DNA of 64,000 bases from Marmoricola endophyticus. Lineage in GTDB: Bacteria > Actinomycetota > Actinomycetes > Propionibacteriales > Nocardioidaceae. Under the pieces are notes generated by a model that was given only the letters and a program-made list of their open reading frames with translations, searched no databases and had not been told where the DNA came from. Made by a program: the position numbers and the translations under genes. How positions within the stretch are numbered: the stretch's first letter is position 1; each line of letters opens with the position of its first letter. Positions 1 to 7,688 of the stretch are shown here, one piece after another. The stretch lies in contig NZ_BMKQ01000001.1 of the NCBI RefSeq assembly GCF_014644415.1, positions 336,474-400,473 of the forward strand. Reading direction: 5' to 3'.

Positions 1-1
1 C

Positions 2-745
2 ATGCAGACGATCCTGTGGTGGATCATCCGGCTGGCGCCGCTCGGGACGCTGGGGCTGATCGGGCGCGCCGTGTCGCAGTACGGCTGGGACCTGCTCGCG
101 CCACTGGCCACCTTCACCGTCGACGTGTACGTCGGCTGCCTGCTGGTGCTGCTCGTCGTCTACCCCGTGCTGGTCAGAGCGCACGGGCTGAGCCCGGTCA
201 AGTTCTTCACCGGCGCGTGGCCCGCCATCTGGCTGGCCTTCGTCTCGCGGTCCTCGGTCGGCACGATGCCGGTCACCCAGCGGGTGACGGTGCGCAACCT
301 CGGTGTGCCGCAGGAGTACGCCTCCTTCGCCGTGCCGCTGGGCAGCACGACCAAGATGGACGGCTGCGCGGCGATCTACCCGGCACTGGCGGCGATCTTC
401 GTGGCCCAGGTCTTCGGCGTGGACCTGTCGCTCGCCGACTACCTGCTGATCGTGTTCGTGTCGGTGGTCGGCTCGGCCGCGACGGCCGGGCTGACCGGTG
501 CGGTCGTGATGCTCACGCTCACCCTGTCGACCCTCGGGCTGCCGCTGGCGGGTGTCGGGCTGCTGCTGGCCATCGACCCGATCCTGGACATGATGCGGAC
601 GGCGACCAACGTGGCCGGTCAGGCGCTCGTCCCCGTGATCGTGGCGAAGCGGTCCGGGATCCTCGACCACGCGGTGTACGACGCGCCACGCACTGCGGAC
701 GTGCTCGGGCCGGAGGCGGAGACCCGGGAGCCCGTCGCGGTCTGA
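2..745 (+). CDS. Dicarboxylate/amino acid:cation symporter, 3' part (DAACS family)
   Basis: This is the C-terminal part of a DAACS (GltP/DctA-type) sodium- or proton-coupled symporter for C4-dicarboxylates or acidic amino acids in the cytoplasmic membrane. The family's serine-rich re-entrant loop appears as SRSSVGTMPVT, and the NMDG-like cation/substrate motif as TKMDGCAAIYPA. Several hydrophobic helices follow, then the TM8-type segment LDMMRTATNVAGQA. Full-length members have about 420-450 residues, so roughly 180 N-terminal residues lie before the window. The in-frame ATG at base 2 is probably internal, not the real start. The substrate cannot be told from this part. Confidence 0.85.
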   Translation: MQTILWWIIRLAPLGTLGLIGRAVSQYGWDLLAPLATFTVDVYVGCLLVLLVVYPVLVRAHGLSPVKFFTGAWPAIWLAFVSRSSVGTMPVTQRVTVRNLGVPQEYASFAVPLGSTTKMDGCAAIYPALAAIFVAQVFGVDLSLADYLLIVFVSVVGSAATAGLTGAVVMLTLTLSTLGLPLAGVGLLLAIDPILDMMRTATNVAGQALVPVIVAKRSGILDHAVYDAPRTADVLGPEAETREPVAV

Positions 746-764
746 GCGACGAGCGGTCCGCAGG

Positions 765-1826
765 TCACCGAGGAGGCCGCGCCCTGCGTCGTACGACGCC
801 CACGAGAGCGACCGCGGAGGCGGCGCCGGCGGCGAACACAGCGGCCGGGGAGAGTCGCTGCGGCTCCGTCGGGGCGACGAATCGGGTGCGCTCGGCCTCC
901 TCGTCGGCGAGCCGCTGCGCCTCCGCCGCCTCGCGGTCCGCGGTGGCGTCGGCGTCGGTGTGCGCCCAGGCGGCGGCGTAGAGCACGACCCGGGAGAAGT
1001 AGTTGAACCAGACCACCAGGATCAGTGCGATCCCGAACGCCTGGAACGCCGGCTGGTTCTTCGTCGAGGCGAGCAGCAGCGAGGAGAGCTGCTTGAGGAT
1101 CTCGAAGCCGATCGCGCCGAGCGCGGCGCCGGACCACAGGGCCCGGTTCGACAGCGGCGGGGCGGCGAGCAGCCGGAAGAGGCTGTAGAACAGCAGCGCG
1201 TTGGCGGCGAGCCCGAGCAGCACCGACACCAGCGTCACCAGCCAGGCGAACGTCGTCTCCAGGCCGACCAGGTCCAGCAGCGCCCCGGAAAACGCACCGA
1301 CCACCCCGGAGATCGCCACCGAGCCGATCAGGACGACGCCGAGGAGCACCAGGCTGATCAGGTCGCGGAGCTTGCCCACGACGAAGTTCGGCGTCTCCCC
1401 GGGCGGCAGGTCGAAGACCACGACGAGTGCCTCGCGCAGGCTGGAGAGCCAGCCGAGGCCGGCGTACAGCACACCGAGGACGCCGATGACCGCGGCGAAC
1501 CCGGCGAACGTCTGGACGTCGTCGAGGGAGAGCTCGCCCGACCCGTTGCCGATGAGGCCCGGGAGCACCTGGTCGATGCCGTCGAGCAGGTTCTGGCGCA
1601 CGCCCGGGTAGACCCGCGCCACGATCCCGACGACGAAGAATCCCAGCGCGAGCAGCGGGAAGAAGGAGAGGAACGCGAAGTACGTCACCGCGCCGGCCTG
1701 CTGCGAGGCGTTGGCGGCGCCGTAGCGCTGCTGCATGCGGATCACGTGGTCCAGGACGGGCCAGCGCTCGCGGGCGCGGGCCAGCCGGCTCTTGGCGTCG
1801 TCGGCGGCCTCGGTGACTCGAGACAT
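765..1826 (-). CDS. YihY/virulence factor BrkB family membrane protein
   Basis: A 353-residue polytopic membrane protein of the YihY/BrkB (UPF0761) family. The N-terminal family signature is visible (RYGAANASQQAGAVTYFAFLS, split here by function: an amphipathic lead-in, then the first helix at about residues 45-70). Five more hydrophobic segments follow, and a charged Ala/Arg-rich tail (residues 300-353) is probably cytoplasmic. The biochemical role of the family is not established; proposals include transport. It is divergent from the SPFH gene, with a -10-like TAGGAT (minus strand, 1873-1878) about 46 bases before the start. It is convergent with the symporter gene. Confidence 0.85.
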   Translation of the reverse strand: MSRVTEAADDAKSRLARARERWPVLDHVIRMQQRYGAANASQQAGAVTYFAFLSFFPLLALGFFVVGIVARVYPGVRQNLLDGIDQVLPGLIGNGSGELSLDDVQTFAGFAAVIGVLGVLYAGLGWLSSLREALVVVFDLPPGETPNFVVGKLRDLISLVLLGVVLIGSVAISGVVGAFSGALLDLVGLETTFAWLVTLVSVLLGLAANALLFYSLFRLLAAPPLSNRALWSGAALGAIGFEILKQLSSLLLASTKNQPAFQAFGIALILVVWFNYFSRVVLYAAAWAHTDADATADREAAEAQRLADEEAERTRFVAPTEPQRLSPAAVFAAGAASAVALVGVVRRRARPPR

Positions 1827-1930
1827 CGAAGGTGTGCTCCGCAGGTCGGCTCGGGGGTGGGGTGTGCGGACGATCCTAAGCAGCGGCCGTCGTCAGACGC
1901 GGGCCACGGGCTCGTAGGCTCGAGCCCGAC

Positions 1931-2422
1931 ATGGTGATCGTGGTGATCGTGGTCCTGGTGGCGGCCGCGCTGGTGGCGGGGGCGAGCCGCCTGAGGATGG
2001 TGCCCGCGGGCCACGTGGGCGTGGTGACGCAGCAGGGGACGTACGTCCGCATGGTCACCGCCGGTCTGCTCTGGCTCCCGCCGCGCGAGCAGGTGAGCGT
2101 CGTGTCCTCCACCGACCGGCAGGTCTCCGCCACGGCATCGGTGTCGAGCAGTGACGCGGCCTCCGTCGCGGCCGAGCTGCGGGTCGTGTACCGGGTCGAC
2201 GACCCGGTCCGCTACCTGACCGCGGTCGACGACGCGTCGTACGCCGTCGAGCGTGAGGCCGTCGCCGCGCTGCGCGAGCTCGCGAGCCGCACCACCGTCG
2301 CCGAGCTGGCGGCGAGCAACGTCCGGGCCGCCGAGACCGTGCGTGCGGCGCTCGAGACGCGGGTGCACCGGTGGGGCGTGGCCGTCCGCCGGGTCGACGT
2401 CGTCGTACGGACCGATGGCTGA
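1931..2422 (+). CDS. SPFH (stomatin/prohibitin-like) domain protein, short
   Basis: A 163-residue protein with one N-terminal membrane helix (residues 1-18) followed by an SPFH/band-7 domain. Visible family marks are the MVPAGHVGVVTQQGTYV start of the domain, the RQVSATASVSSSDAASVAAELRV strand region, and the YAVEREAVAALRELASRTTVAEL helix. SPFH proteins scaffold membrane microdomains or control membrane proteases. This one is short: it lacks the long coiled-coil tail of full stomatins (usually 250-380 residues). A -10-like TAGGCT (1915-1920) lies 10 bases before the ATG, so the leader is very short. Its stop overlaps the next gene by 8 bases. Confidence 0.75.
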   Translation: MVIVVIVVLVAAALVAGASRLRMVPAGHVGVVTQQGTYVRMVTAGLLWLPPREQVSVVSSTDRQVSATASVSSSDAASVAAELRVVYRVDDPVRYLTAVDDASYAVEREAVAALRELASRTTVAELAASNVRAAETVRAALETRVHRWGVAVRRVDVVVRTDG

Positions 2423-2696
2423 GCCGCTGCTCGACCTGCTGGCACGGGTGCCCACGGGGTGGAGCGCTGTCCGCTTCGCCGGGGCGCGCTGGGGTCTGCG
2501 TCGTACCGAGGCGGCGGGCGGACGCTCGGTCGCGGTGTACGCCGAGGAGCTCGGCGGCAGCGGCGTGGTCAGCGCGAATGTCTACCTCACCGACGCCGGC
2601 GCGGTCCTGCGCCCGTGCGAGATGCCGGCCGAGCGGGTGCTGTCGTTCCTGCGCGGCTGGGTGCCGCTGGAGGGTCCCGAGTCCCGCATAGGGTGA
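2415..2696 (+). CDS. Small hypothetical protein between SPFH and RNase H genes
   Basis: A 93-residue protein of unknown function, starting at an ATG inside the end of the SPFH gene (8-base overlap) and ending in a GTGA overlap with rnhA. This layout suggests translational coupling in a three-gene operon. The composition is that of a soluble alpha/beta protein; there is no signal peptide or membrane helix. A pattern such as GWSAVRFAGARWGLRRTEA followed by YAEELGGSGVVSANVY may be a small beta-sheet domain. I recognise no family motif. The frame stays open upstream of 2415, but the coupling argument favours this start. Confidence 0.6.
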   Translation: MAEPLLDLLARVPTGWSAVRFAGARWGLRRTEAAGGRSVAVYAEELGGSGVVSANVYLTDAGAVLRPCEMPAERVLSFLRGWVPLEGPESRIG

Positions 2697-3178
2697 GCGC
2701 CGTGATCGAGGTCTACACCGACGGTGCGTGCAAGGGGAACCCCGGTCCGGGGGGCTGGGCCTGGGCCGTCCGGGACGGCCCCCAGGGCTCCGGCGGCGAC
2801 CCGCACACCACGAACCAGCGGATGGAGATCCGGGCGGCGTACGAGGCCGTGCAGACGCTCGAGGGTCCGCTGCGGGTGGTCTCCGACTCGACGTACGTCG
2901 TCAACTGCTTCCGACAGGGCTGGTGGAAGGGGTGGCACAAGCGCGGCTGGCGCAACGCCGCCAAGCAGCCGGTCGCGAACCGCGACCTCTGGGAGCCGTT
3001 CGTCGACCTGGTCAACGAGCGCGGCGACGTCGAGTTCGCCTGGGTCAAGGGGCACTCCGGGCACCCGATGAACGACCTCGTCGACAGGCTGGCCGTGGCC
3101 GCCAGCCACGAGCAGCCGAAGGACGCCCCACGTCCCGCTCCGGTCTCCGTGCAGGAGGAGGAGCCCGGGCTCTGGTGA
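2693..3178 (+). CDS. rnhA: Ribonuclease HI
   Basis: A type 1 RNase H that cuts the RNA strand of RNA-DNA hybrids (primer and R-loop removal). The fold motifs are clear: YTDGACKGNPGPGGWA carries the first catalytic Asp, RMEIRAAYEAV the Glu, VVSDSTYVVNC the second Asp, and WVKGHSGHPMNDLVDRLA the last Asp and the basic-loop His. The length of 161 residues is normal. The start is taken as the GTG at 2693 because it forms a GTGA overlap with the preceding stop. A second in-frame GTG at 2702 is the alternative. The gene ends at a strong hairpin (3180-3199). Confidence 0.93.
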   Translation: MSAVIEVYTDGACKGNPGPGGWAWAVRDGPQGSGGDPHTTNQRMEIRAAYEAVQTLEGPLRVVSDSTYVVNCFRQGWWKGWHKRGWRNAAKQPVANRDLWEPFVDLVNERGDVEFAWVKGHSGHPMNDLVDRLAVAASHEQPKDAPRPAPVSVQEEEPGLW

Positions 3179-3179
3179 C

Positions 3180-3199
3180 GGCCGGCTCCTCAGCCGGCC
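3180..3199. terminator. Hairpin between convergent rnhA and SDR-like gene
   Basis: Perfect 8-bp stem (GGCCGGCT / AGCCGGCC) with a 4-base loop, two bases after the rnhA stop. The stop codon of the converging SDR-like gene lies in the loop. There is no U-run, as is usual for actinobacteria, so this is likely a bidirectional terminator rather than a proven one. Confidence 0.6.
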
Positions 3200-3582
3200 C
3201 GGAGCAGTCCGATCGCTCCGCGTCCCCCGAGCCTGCTGAGGGTGGCGGCGTCGACCCAGCGAGGCTCGCCCTCCTGGGCGAGCAGGTCGCGCAGGAAGGC
3301 GTCGTACGAGCCGCCGGCCGCGTCGACGACCAGCGCGACGCCACCGAGGTCGTGCACCCGCGCGGCGAGCAGCCGTACGTCCGCCTCGACGTGCGTGTCC
3401 ACCTGCACGCTCGCCGCCCAGACCCGTCGCTCGCGCACCAGCCTGGCGGTCTCCTGCGCCGCGGCGGTGTCGGGGTCGGCGGCCAGGACGCCAGCGCCCG
3501 CCCGGCCGAGGCGTACGGCGACCTCCCGGCCCAGCGTCGTACCCGCGCCGGTCACCAGCGCGAGTCGGTAGCGCAGCTCCAC
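3190..3582 (-). CDS. Truncated SDR-like Rossmann protein
   Basis: About 130 residues that match only the first half of a short-chain dehydrogenase/reductase. The N-terminal nucleotide-binding turn reads LALVTGAGTTLGREVAVRLG, where the usual TGxxxGxG has Thr in place of the second Gly. An acidic residue follows at the end of strand 2 (AADPD). No catalytic YxxxK is present, and families of this type normally have 240-280 residues. It may be a decayed gene or a small Rossmann protein with another role. The start is placed at the GTG 3582 because a TACGTT -10 box (3590-3595) lies 7 bases upstream. A TTG at 3606 is in frame but lies upstream of that box. Confidence 0.5.
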   Translation of the reverse strand: MELRYRLALVTGAGTTLGREVAVRLGRAGAGVLAADPDTAAAQETARLVRERRVWAASVQVDTHVEADVRLLAARVHDLGGVALVVDAAGGSYDAFLRDLLAQEGEPRWVDAATLSRLGGRGAIGLLRAG

Positions 3583-3589
3583 ATCGGCC

Positions 3590-3595
3590 AACGTA
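3590..3595 (-). promoter_or_regulatory. -10 box for leaderless SDR-like gene
   Basis: TACGTT on the minus strand ends 7 bases before the GTG at 3582. This spacing places transcription start at or next to the start codon, and the pattern recurs through the window. Confidence 0.5.
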
Positions 3596-3667
3596 GGGCG
3601 TCGCAACCCCGCCCGCGCCGACCCGTTGCCTCACGCGCGACTCATCTGCCGAGACGGATTCGGTGTT

Positions 3668-3686
3668 ACCAAGATATTTCCTAGGT
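3668..3686. promoter_or_regulatory. AT-rich imperfect palindrome upstream of the binding-protein gene
   Basis: A 19-base imperfect inverted repeat (ACCAAGATATTTCCTAGGT) in an unusually AT-rich patch, 8 bases before the -10 box of the TupA-like gene. Its position suits an operator. The MerR-HTH/TOBE protein encoded at 9674 is the obvious candidate ligand-dependent regulator, but this link is inference. Confidence 0.4.
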
Positions 3687-3693
3687 AGTGCGA

Positions 3694-3699
3694 TAGGAC
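3694..3699 (+). promoter_or_regulatory. -10 box for leaderless TupA-like operon
   Basis: TAGGAC ends 6 bases before the GTG at 3706, so the operon transcript probably starts at the first base of the start codon. No Shine-Dalgarno sequence is seen before 3706, which agrees with this. Confidence 0.55.
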
Positions 3700-3705
3700 T
3701 CTCCC

Positions 3706-5373
3706 GTGACCCTCACACACCGCTCACGCACCCTCGCGTGCGCCATCGGCCTGCTGGCCTCGGTGGCCGTCTCCCTCGGTGTCGCTCCCGCCCACGCGGA
3801 CGACTCCGTCATCAAGGTCGTCGGCACCACCGACGTCTCCGACTCCGGTCTGGTCCAGAACGTCATCGAGCCCGACTTCGAGAAGGCCACCGGTATCGAT
3901 CTGCAGTACACCCCGCAGGGGACCGGTGCCGCGATCGCCTCGGCCAAGACCGGGTCCTTCAGTGCGCTGCTGGTGCACGCCGCATCGCTGGAGAACCAGT
4001 TCGTCGCCGACGGCTACTCCGCCGAGCCGTACGGCCGCTCGCTGTTCTGGGGTGACTACGTGCTGCTCGGCCCCAAGGGCGACCCGGCCGGCGTGACCAG
4101 CGGCGGACAGCCGTCCTCCGATGCAGCCGCAGCCTTCGCGAAGATCGCGGCTGCCGGTGCGTCAGGGAAGGCGAAGTTCGTCTCCCGCGGGAGTACGCCG
4201 GGCACCACTGTCCAGGAGCACGCGATCTGGGCGCTGACCAGCGGCGTCTCCACCTGCACCGTGTCCGCTGCACAGGGCGGTGGGAAGGCGCCGGTGACCT
4301 CTGACGCCGCCGGGAGCGACTGCTCCACCACCGAGACTTCCCGGCCCTACCCGTCCTGGTACAAGGTGACCGGGTTCGGCCAGGCCGCCAACGTGACGGC
4401 CGGCGACCAGTGCGGCGACAACGTCGGCGGCAACGGCTCGAACTGCTACGTGTTCACCGACCGTGGCACGTATGCGTACCTGCAGAGCCAGGGCCAGGCC
4501 AAGAACCTGCAGATCGTGGCGCGCGACAACGCGGCCTCCGCGCCCGGTGGGGCCGACCTGCTGGTCAACTCCTTCCACGGCTACGCGATCAACCCGGCCA
4601 AGTTCGACGGGGGCGGCCAGGTGAGTGCTGCGAACGCGAAGAAGTTCCTCGACTTCCTCACCTCGCCCGAGGAGCAGAAGAAGATCGGCGCCTACCTCGG
4701 CACGGGGCGCTCCGCCGGGTTCATCCCCTCCGCGGCTCCGCTGAACACCTCCGACGCGCTGCCGACCAAGGTCACGGCGGGGTCCACCGTCACCATCCGC
4801 GGCGGCATCGCGAACGCGACGCCGGGGACGCCCACGCTGAGCGGCGTCCCGGTCGACCTGTACGCCGCCACCTCGGGCGGTCAGCCGACCAAGGTCGACA
4901 GCTTCACCTCCAACAGCGTCGGTCGCTACATCTTCTCCGTGAAGCCGACCCAGGGCACGACGTACAGCGTCCGGACGCCGCAGATCACCAAGATCGAGAA
5001 CGCCGCGCTGAACCCGCAGTTCGGCGACATCCTGCAGCCGATGGAGGCCACCATCGGCACCGTCGGTGTCGGCGGTGCGGTCACGATCACGTCAGGGGCG
5101 CCCGGCACCGGCGCGAACCGACACATCGTGACGATCAAGGGGACCGTCGCACCCGCGGCCGGCACGGGCGCGAAGATCACCGTGTTCCGCGTGCCGGGCA
5201 AGGGCGCCACCTCCGCCCAGCAGGGTGCGGCCGTCGTGCTCGCCCAGGGGGCGACCTCCTGGACGGTGGCGCAGAGCTTCCCGACGGGGGCGTGGCGCTA
5301 CTACGTGCGCTACACCAGCCCCGGTGTCTCCGCGTCGTACAGCGCCGTGAAGTCGTTCCAGAGTCCGAAGTAG
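3706..5373 (+). CDS. Secreted TupA/WtpA-like oxyanion-binding protein with C-terminal beta-sandwich region
   Basis: A 555-residue secreted substrate-binding protein. Residues 1-31 form a Sec signal peptide ending AHA. Residues 32 to about 345 match tungstate-type binding proteins (TupA, COG2998): KVVGTTDVSDSGLVQNVIEP, then QYTPQGTGAAIASAKTG, LLVHAASLENQFVADGY and WGDYVLLGPKGDPAGV. An insert in the middle carries several Cys residues. Residues 346-555 are extra and look like two Ig-like beta-sandwich modules; plain TupA proteins (about 270 residues) lack them. There is no lipobox, so retention at the cell surface must rely on something else, perhaps the PKD membrane protein encoded next. The permease and ATPase genes downstream support a tungstate/molybdate ABC importer. 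The actual ligand is unproven. Confidence 0.8.
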   Translation: MTLTHRSRTLACAIGLLASVAVSLGVAPAHADDSVIKVVGTTDVSDSGLVQNVIEPDFEKATGIDLQYTPQGTGAAIASAKTGSFSALLVHAASLENQFVADGYSAEPYGRSLFWGDYVLLGPKGDPAGVTSGGQPSSDAAAAFAKIAAAGASGKAKFVSRGSTPGTTVQEHAIWALTSGVSTCTVSAAQGGGKAPVTSDAAGSDCSTTETSRPYPSWYKVTGFGQAANVTAGDQCGDNVGGNGSNCYVFTDRGTYAYLQSQGQAKNLQIVARDNAASAPGGADLLVNSFHGYAINPAKFDGGGQVSAANAKKFLDFLTSPEEQKKIGAYLGTGRSAGFIPSAAPLNTSDALPTKVTAGSTVTIRGGIANATPGTPTLSGVPVDLYAATSGGQPTKVDSFTSNSVGRYIFSVKPTQGTTYSVRTPQITKIENAALNPQFGDILQPMEATIGTVGVGGAVTITSGAPGTGANRHIVTIKGTVAPAAGTGAKITVFRVPGKGATSAQQGAAVVLAQGATSWTVAQSFPTGAWRYYVRYTSPGVSASYSAVKSFQSPK

Positions 5374-5443
5374 GGCAGTACCCATCGGCGGCGCACCACG
5401 GCGGCTGCGGTCGGGACCCCTGGTCCTGGCCGCGGCCGCCGGC

Positions 5444-6640
5444 ATGCTCGTCGCCGCACCTGCTCCCCTGGCTGTCGGCGCCGATGTCTGTGACCAGGGC
5501 TGCCTGACGCTCGACGTGCAGGAGGACGGGTCCGCCGTGCCAGATCATCGGACCTTCTCCGTCGACGCGGTCAAGGGCGCCAGTGATCGTGGGTACACGG
5601 ATTACGGCGACTACAGCACGACTCAGGAGACGACGTCGGTGCACGCGATCCTCGTGGACCTGCTCCACATCCGTCCGCAGCAGGTCGAGAGTGTCGTGAT
5701 CATGAACGGCTCGCAGCCGCTGACCCTGTCCGGAGAGGACCTGGGCACCTCCGAGGAGCGGCCGCCGGCCTTCTACCAAGCCAGCACGGCAAGCGCGCAG
5801 ATCACTTTCATCCGGTCCAAGCAGGGCGGGGGAGTCGACCAATTCGCCGCTCACGAGATCACCGGCAGCGTCCAGGCCTCGGGCACGCTGTTGGACGTGG
5901 ACGTGAAGGGTCCGACGAGCAGCCTCGAGGACGAGCCGGTCACCTTCACGGCGACCGTCGCCGGCGAGCCACCGCCGGCGGACGCCACCGTGACGTGGGA
6001 CTTCGGGGACGGCTCTCCTCCGGGCAAGGGCCAAAGCGTGACCCACCAGTGGGAGGGCGACGGCAGGTATCCCGTGCACGCCGACGTCCAGACGCCCGAC
6101 GGTGGCGGGATCGCGGGCCTCAGGGTCAAGGTCGGTGACCCACCGACCGACCCCGGGACGCCCGGTGTCGGTGGTGACACCGAGAACGGGCCCACCACCG
6201 GCGGATCGGGGCAGGGCAAGCAGGCCGGCGGGGTGCGCGGGAAGGGGGGCGCGGGCCAGGGTGGCCAGGGTGCTCGCGGGAGCAACGACAGTGGAACCAC
6301 CGGCAGCCCCGGCACGTCGGCGACGACGAACGGCCCGGCCACCGCCTCGACCGACGGCGGCACGACGCGACGGCGCGGCAAGCAGAAGCAGCAACCCGTC
6401 GCCGACGGCGAGCGCGTGAACGGCATCCTGATCGACGCGGCCCTGGCTCGGGCGGTGCCGCAGCCGACGGGGTCCTCACCGAAGGTCGCGTCCGCCACCA
6501 CGCGCCGGGCGACCGATCTGCCCACCGACTGGCGGTGGCTGCTGGCCTGCGTACCCGTCGTGCTACTCGGCCTCGGCAGCGCCACCCGGTCCCGCTGGCT
6601 GACCCGCCGGCTCCCCGAACCCCCATGGAGGTCCTCGTGA
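5444..6640 (+). CDS. Secreted PKD-domain protein with C-terminal membrane helix
   Basis: At least 398 residues. A Sec-type hydrophobic segment is followed by a Cys-containing N-terminal module (VCDQGCLTLDVQ), a unique domain, and a PKD domain at about residues 165-230 (TVTWDFGDGSPPGKG). A long Gly/Ser/Thr/Gln low-complexity linker follows (about 235-315), then a C-terminal transmembrane helix (WRWLLACVPVVLLGLGSA) with a basic tail. The protein would thus stand outside the membrane on a flexible stalk. The ATG at 5444 falls in the middle of the signal peptide. The peptide clearly continues upstream to about 5384, where no ATG/GTG/TTG exists, so the true start is unusual or the sequence has an error. 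It precedes the ExbB-like gene with a GTGA overlap. Confidence 0.7.
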   Translation: MLVAAPAPLAVGADVCDQGCLTLDVQEDGSAVPDHRTFSVDAVKGASDRGYTDYGDYSTTQETTSVHAILVDLLHIRPQQVESVVIMNGSQPLTLSGEDLGTSEERPPAFYQASTASAQITFIRSKQGGGVDQFAAHEITGSVQASGTLLDVDVKGPTSSLEDEPVTFTATVAGEPPPADATVTWDFGDGSPPGKGQSVTHQWEGDGRYPVHADVQTPDGGGIAGLRVKVGDPPTDPGTPGVGGDTENGPTTGGSGQGKQAGGVRGKGGAGQGGQGARGSNDSGTTGSPGTSATTNGPATASTDGGTTRRRGKQKQQPVADGERVNGILIDAALARAVPQPTGSSPKVASATTRRATDLPTDWRWLLACVPVVLLGLGSATRSRWLTRRLPEPPWRSS

Positions 6641-7335
6641 GCGACGATTTCTACCAGGTCGTCTTCAAGGTCGCGGCCGCCCTCGAGCTGCCGGTCGTCA
6701 TCCTCACCGTGCTCAGCCTGGTCGTCGTGGTGGTCGAGATCGGTGCCTTCGCGCTCGAGCTCGCCCAAGTCGTACGACGTCGGTTCCCGGCGCTGGCGCG
6801 CGCGGCCCGCGCGGGGCGTACCGCCGTCGACGCCGGCGACCGCGACCAGGCGGCGACCACGCTGGCCGGCGCCGCCTGGACACCGTCGATGCGCCGCGTG
6901 CTGGACCGGTGGGCGCACCTGGCCGGCACGCCCGGGGCCGAGCCGCTGATGGCCAAGCAGCTCGCCGACTACGACTTCGACTGCACACGCCGGCTCGGGC
7001 GCACCCGGCTGCTGGTCCGCACCGGCCCGGCGCTCGGCCTGATGGGCACGCTGATCCCGCTCTCGCCGGCGCTCGAGGGGCTGGCCCGCGGCAACGTCAC
7101 CTCGCTGACCGACAACCTGCAGCTGGCCTTCAGCGTCACCGTGCTGGGCCTGCTGGTCGGGCTGGCCGGGTTCGCGCTGTCGCTGTACCGCGACCGGATC
7201 TACTCCCAGAGCCTCTCCGACCTCGAGTACGTCGCCTCCGTCCTCACCGCCGAGCCCGGCGACCTGCCGGAGCTGCGCGAGGAGAGGCCTGGGACCGCGA
7301 CGGCGGCCGACGTACCGGTCGGGAGCGCGCCGTGA
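6637..7335 (+). CDS. MotA/TolQ/ExbB-type proton channel protein
   Basis: A 232-residue membrane protein of the MotA/TolQ/ExbB family, whose members use the proton motive force to drive a partner protein. Helix 1 is at about residues 16-38, then a cytoplasmic stretch, helix 2 at about 126-147 (RTGPALGLMGTLIPLSPAL) and helix 3 at about 163-184 (LAFSVTVLGLLVGLAGFAL). Thr residues at about 138 and 168 sit where ExbB has its pore-lining Thr residues. The start is the GTG at 6637: a GGAGG box (6627-6631) lies 5 bases upstream, and GTGA overlaps the previous stop. The DUF2149 gene follows with another GTGA overlap, as expected for a channel and its single-helix partner. Confidence 0.8.
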   Translation: MSDDFYQVVFKVAAALELPVVILTVLSLVVVVVEIGAFALELAQVVRRRFPALARAARAGRTAVDAGDRDQAATTLAGAAWTPSMRRVLDRWAHLAGTPGAEPLMAKQLADYDFDCTRRLGRTRLLVRTGPALGLMGTLIPLSPALEGLARGNVTSLTDNLQLAFSVTVLGLLVGLAGFALSLYRDRIYSQSLSDLEYVASVLTAEPGDLPELREERPGTATAADVPVGSAP

Positions 7336-7688
7336 TCCCCGTCCGTCGCCGCGCCACCAGCCATGAGGACCGCGCCGGCGACCCGCTGGACGGGCTGGTC
7401 AACATGTTCGACATCGGCATCGTGCTCTCCCTCGGCTTCCTGCTCGCCGCGCTGTCGTCGCTGCAGCTGTCCAAGCAGTTCACCGAGCAGTCCGTGCAGC
7501 GGCCGAAGGACCAGATCACCGTGCCCAAGGACGCCCAGGTCAAGCAGGTGCCGAGCAGCGATCGCAAGGTGGTCGGGCAGGGGACGCAGGTCGGGCAGGT
7601 GTACCGGTTGAAGGACGGTCGCCTGGTGTACGTCGTACCCAAGAAGGGCGGAGCCGCGGCCTCGCCGAGTGCTCCGGCGACACCGTGA
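7332..7688 (+). CDS. DUF2149 single-helix membrane protein
   Basis: A 118-residue protein matching DUF2149. It has a short cytoplasmic N-terminus ending DPLDGLVNMFDIGIV, one transmembrane helix (about residues 31-50), then an extracytoplasmic part with the motif GQGTQVGQVYRLKDGRLVYV and a short Ala/Pro tail. The topology (N-in, one helix, small outside domain) is the same as ExbD/TolR/MotB, and DUF2149 genes are known to neighbour ExbB-like genes in methanogenic archaea. An ExbD-like role as partner of the 6637 protein is therefore inferred. It overlaps both neighbours by GTGA. Confidence 0.7.
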   Translation: MIPVRRRATSHEDRAGDPLDGLVNMFDIGIVLSLGFLLAALSSLQLSKQFTEQSVQRPKDQITVPKDAQVKQVPSSDRKVVGQGTQVGQVYRLKDGRLVYVVPKKGGAAASPSAPATP

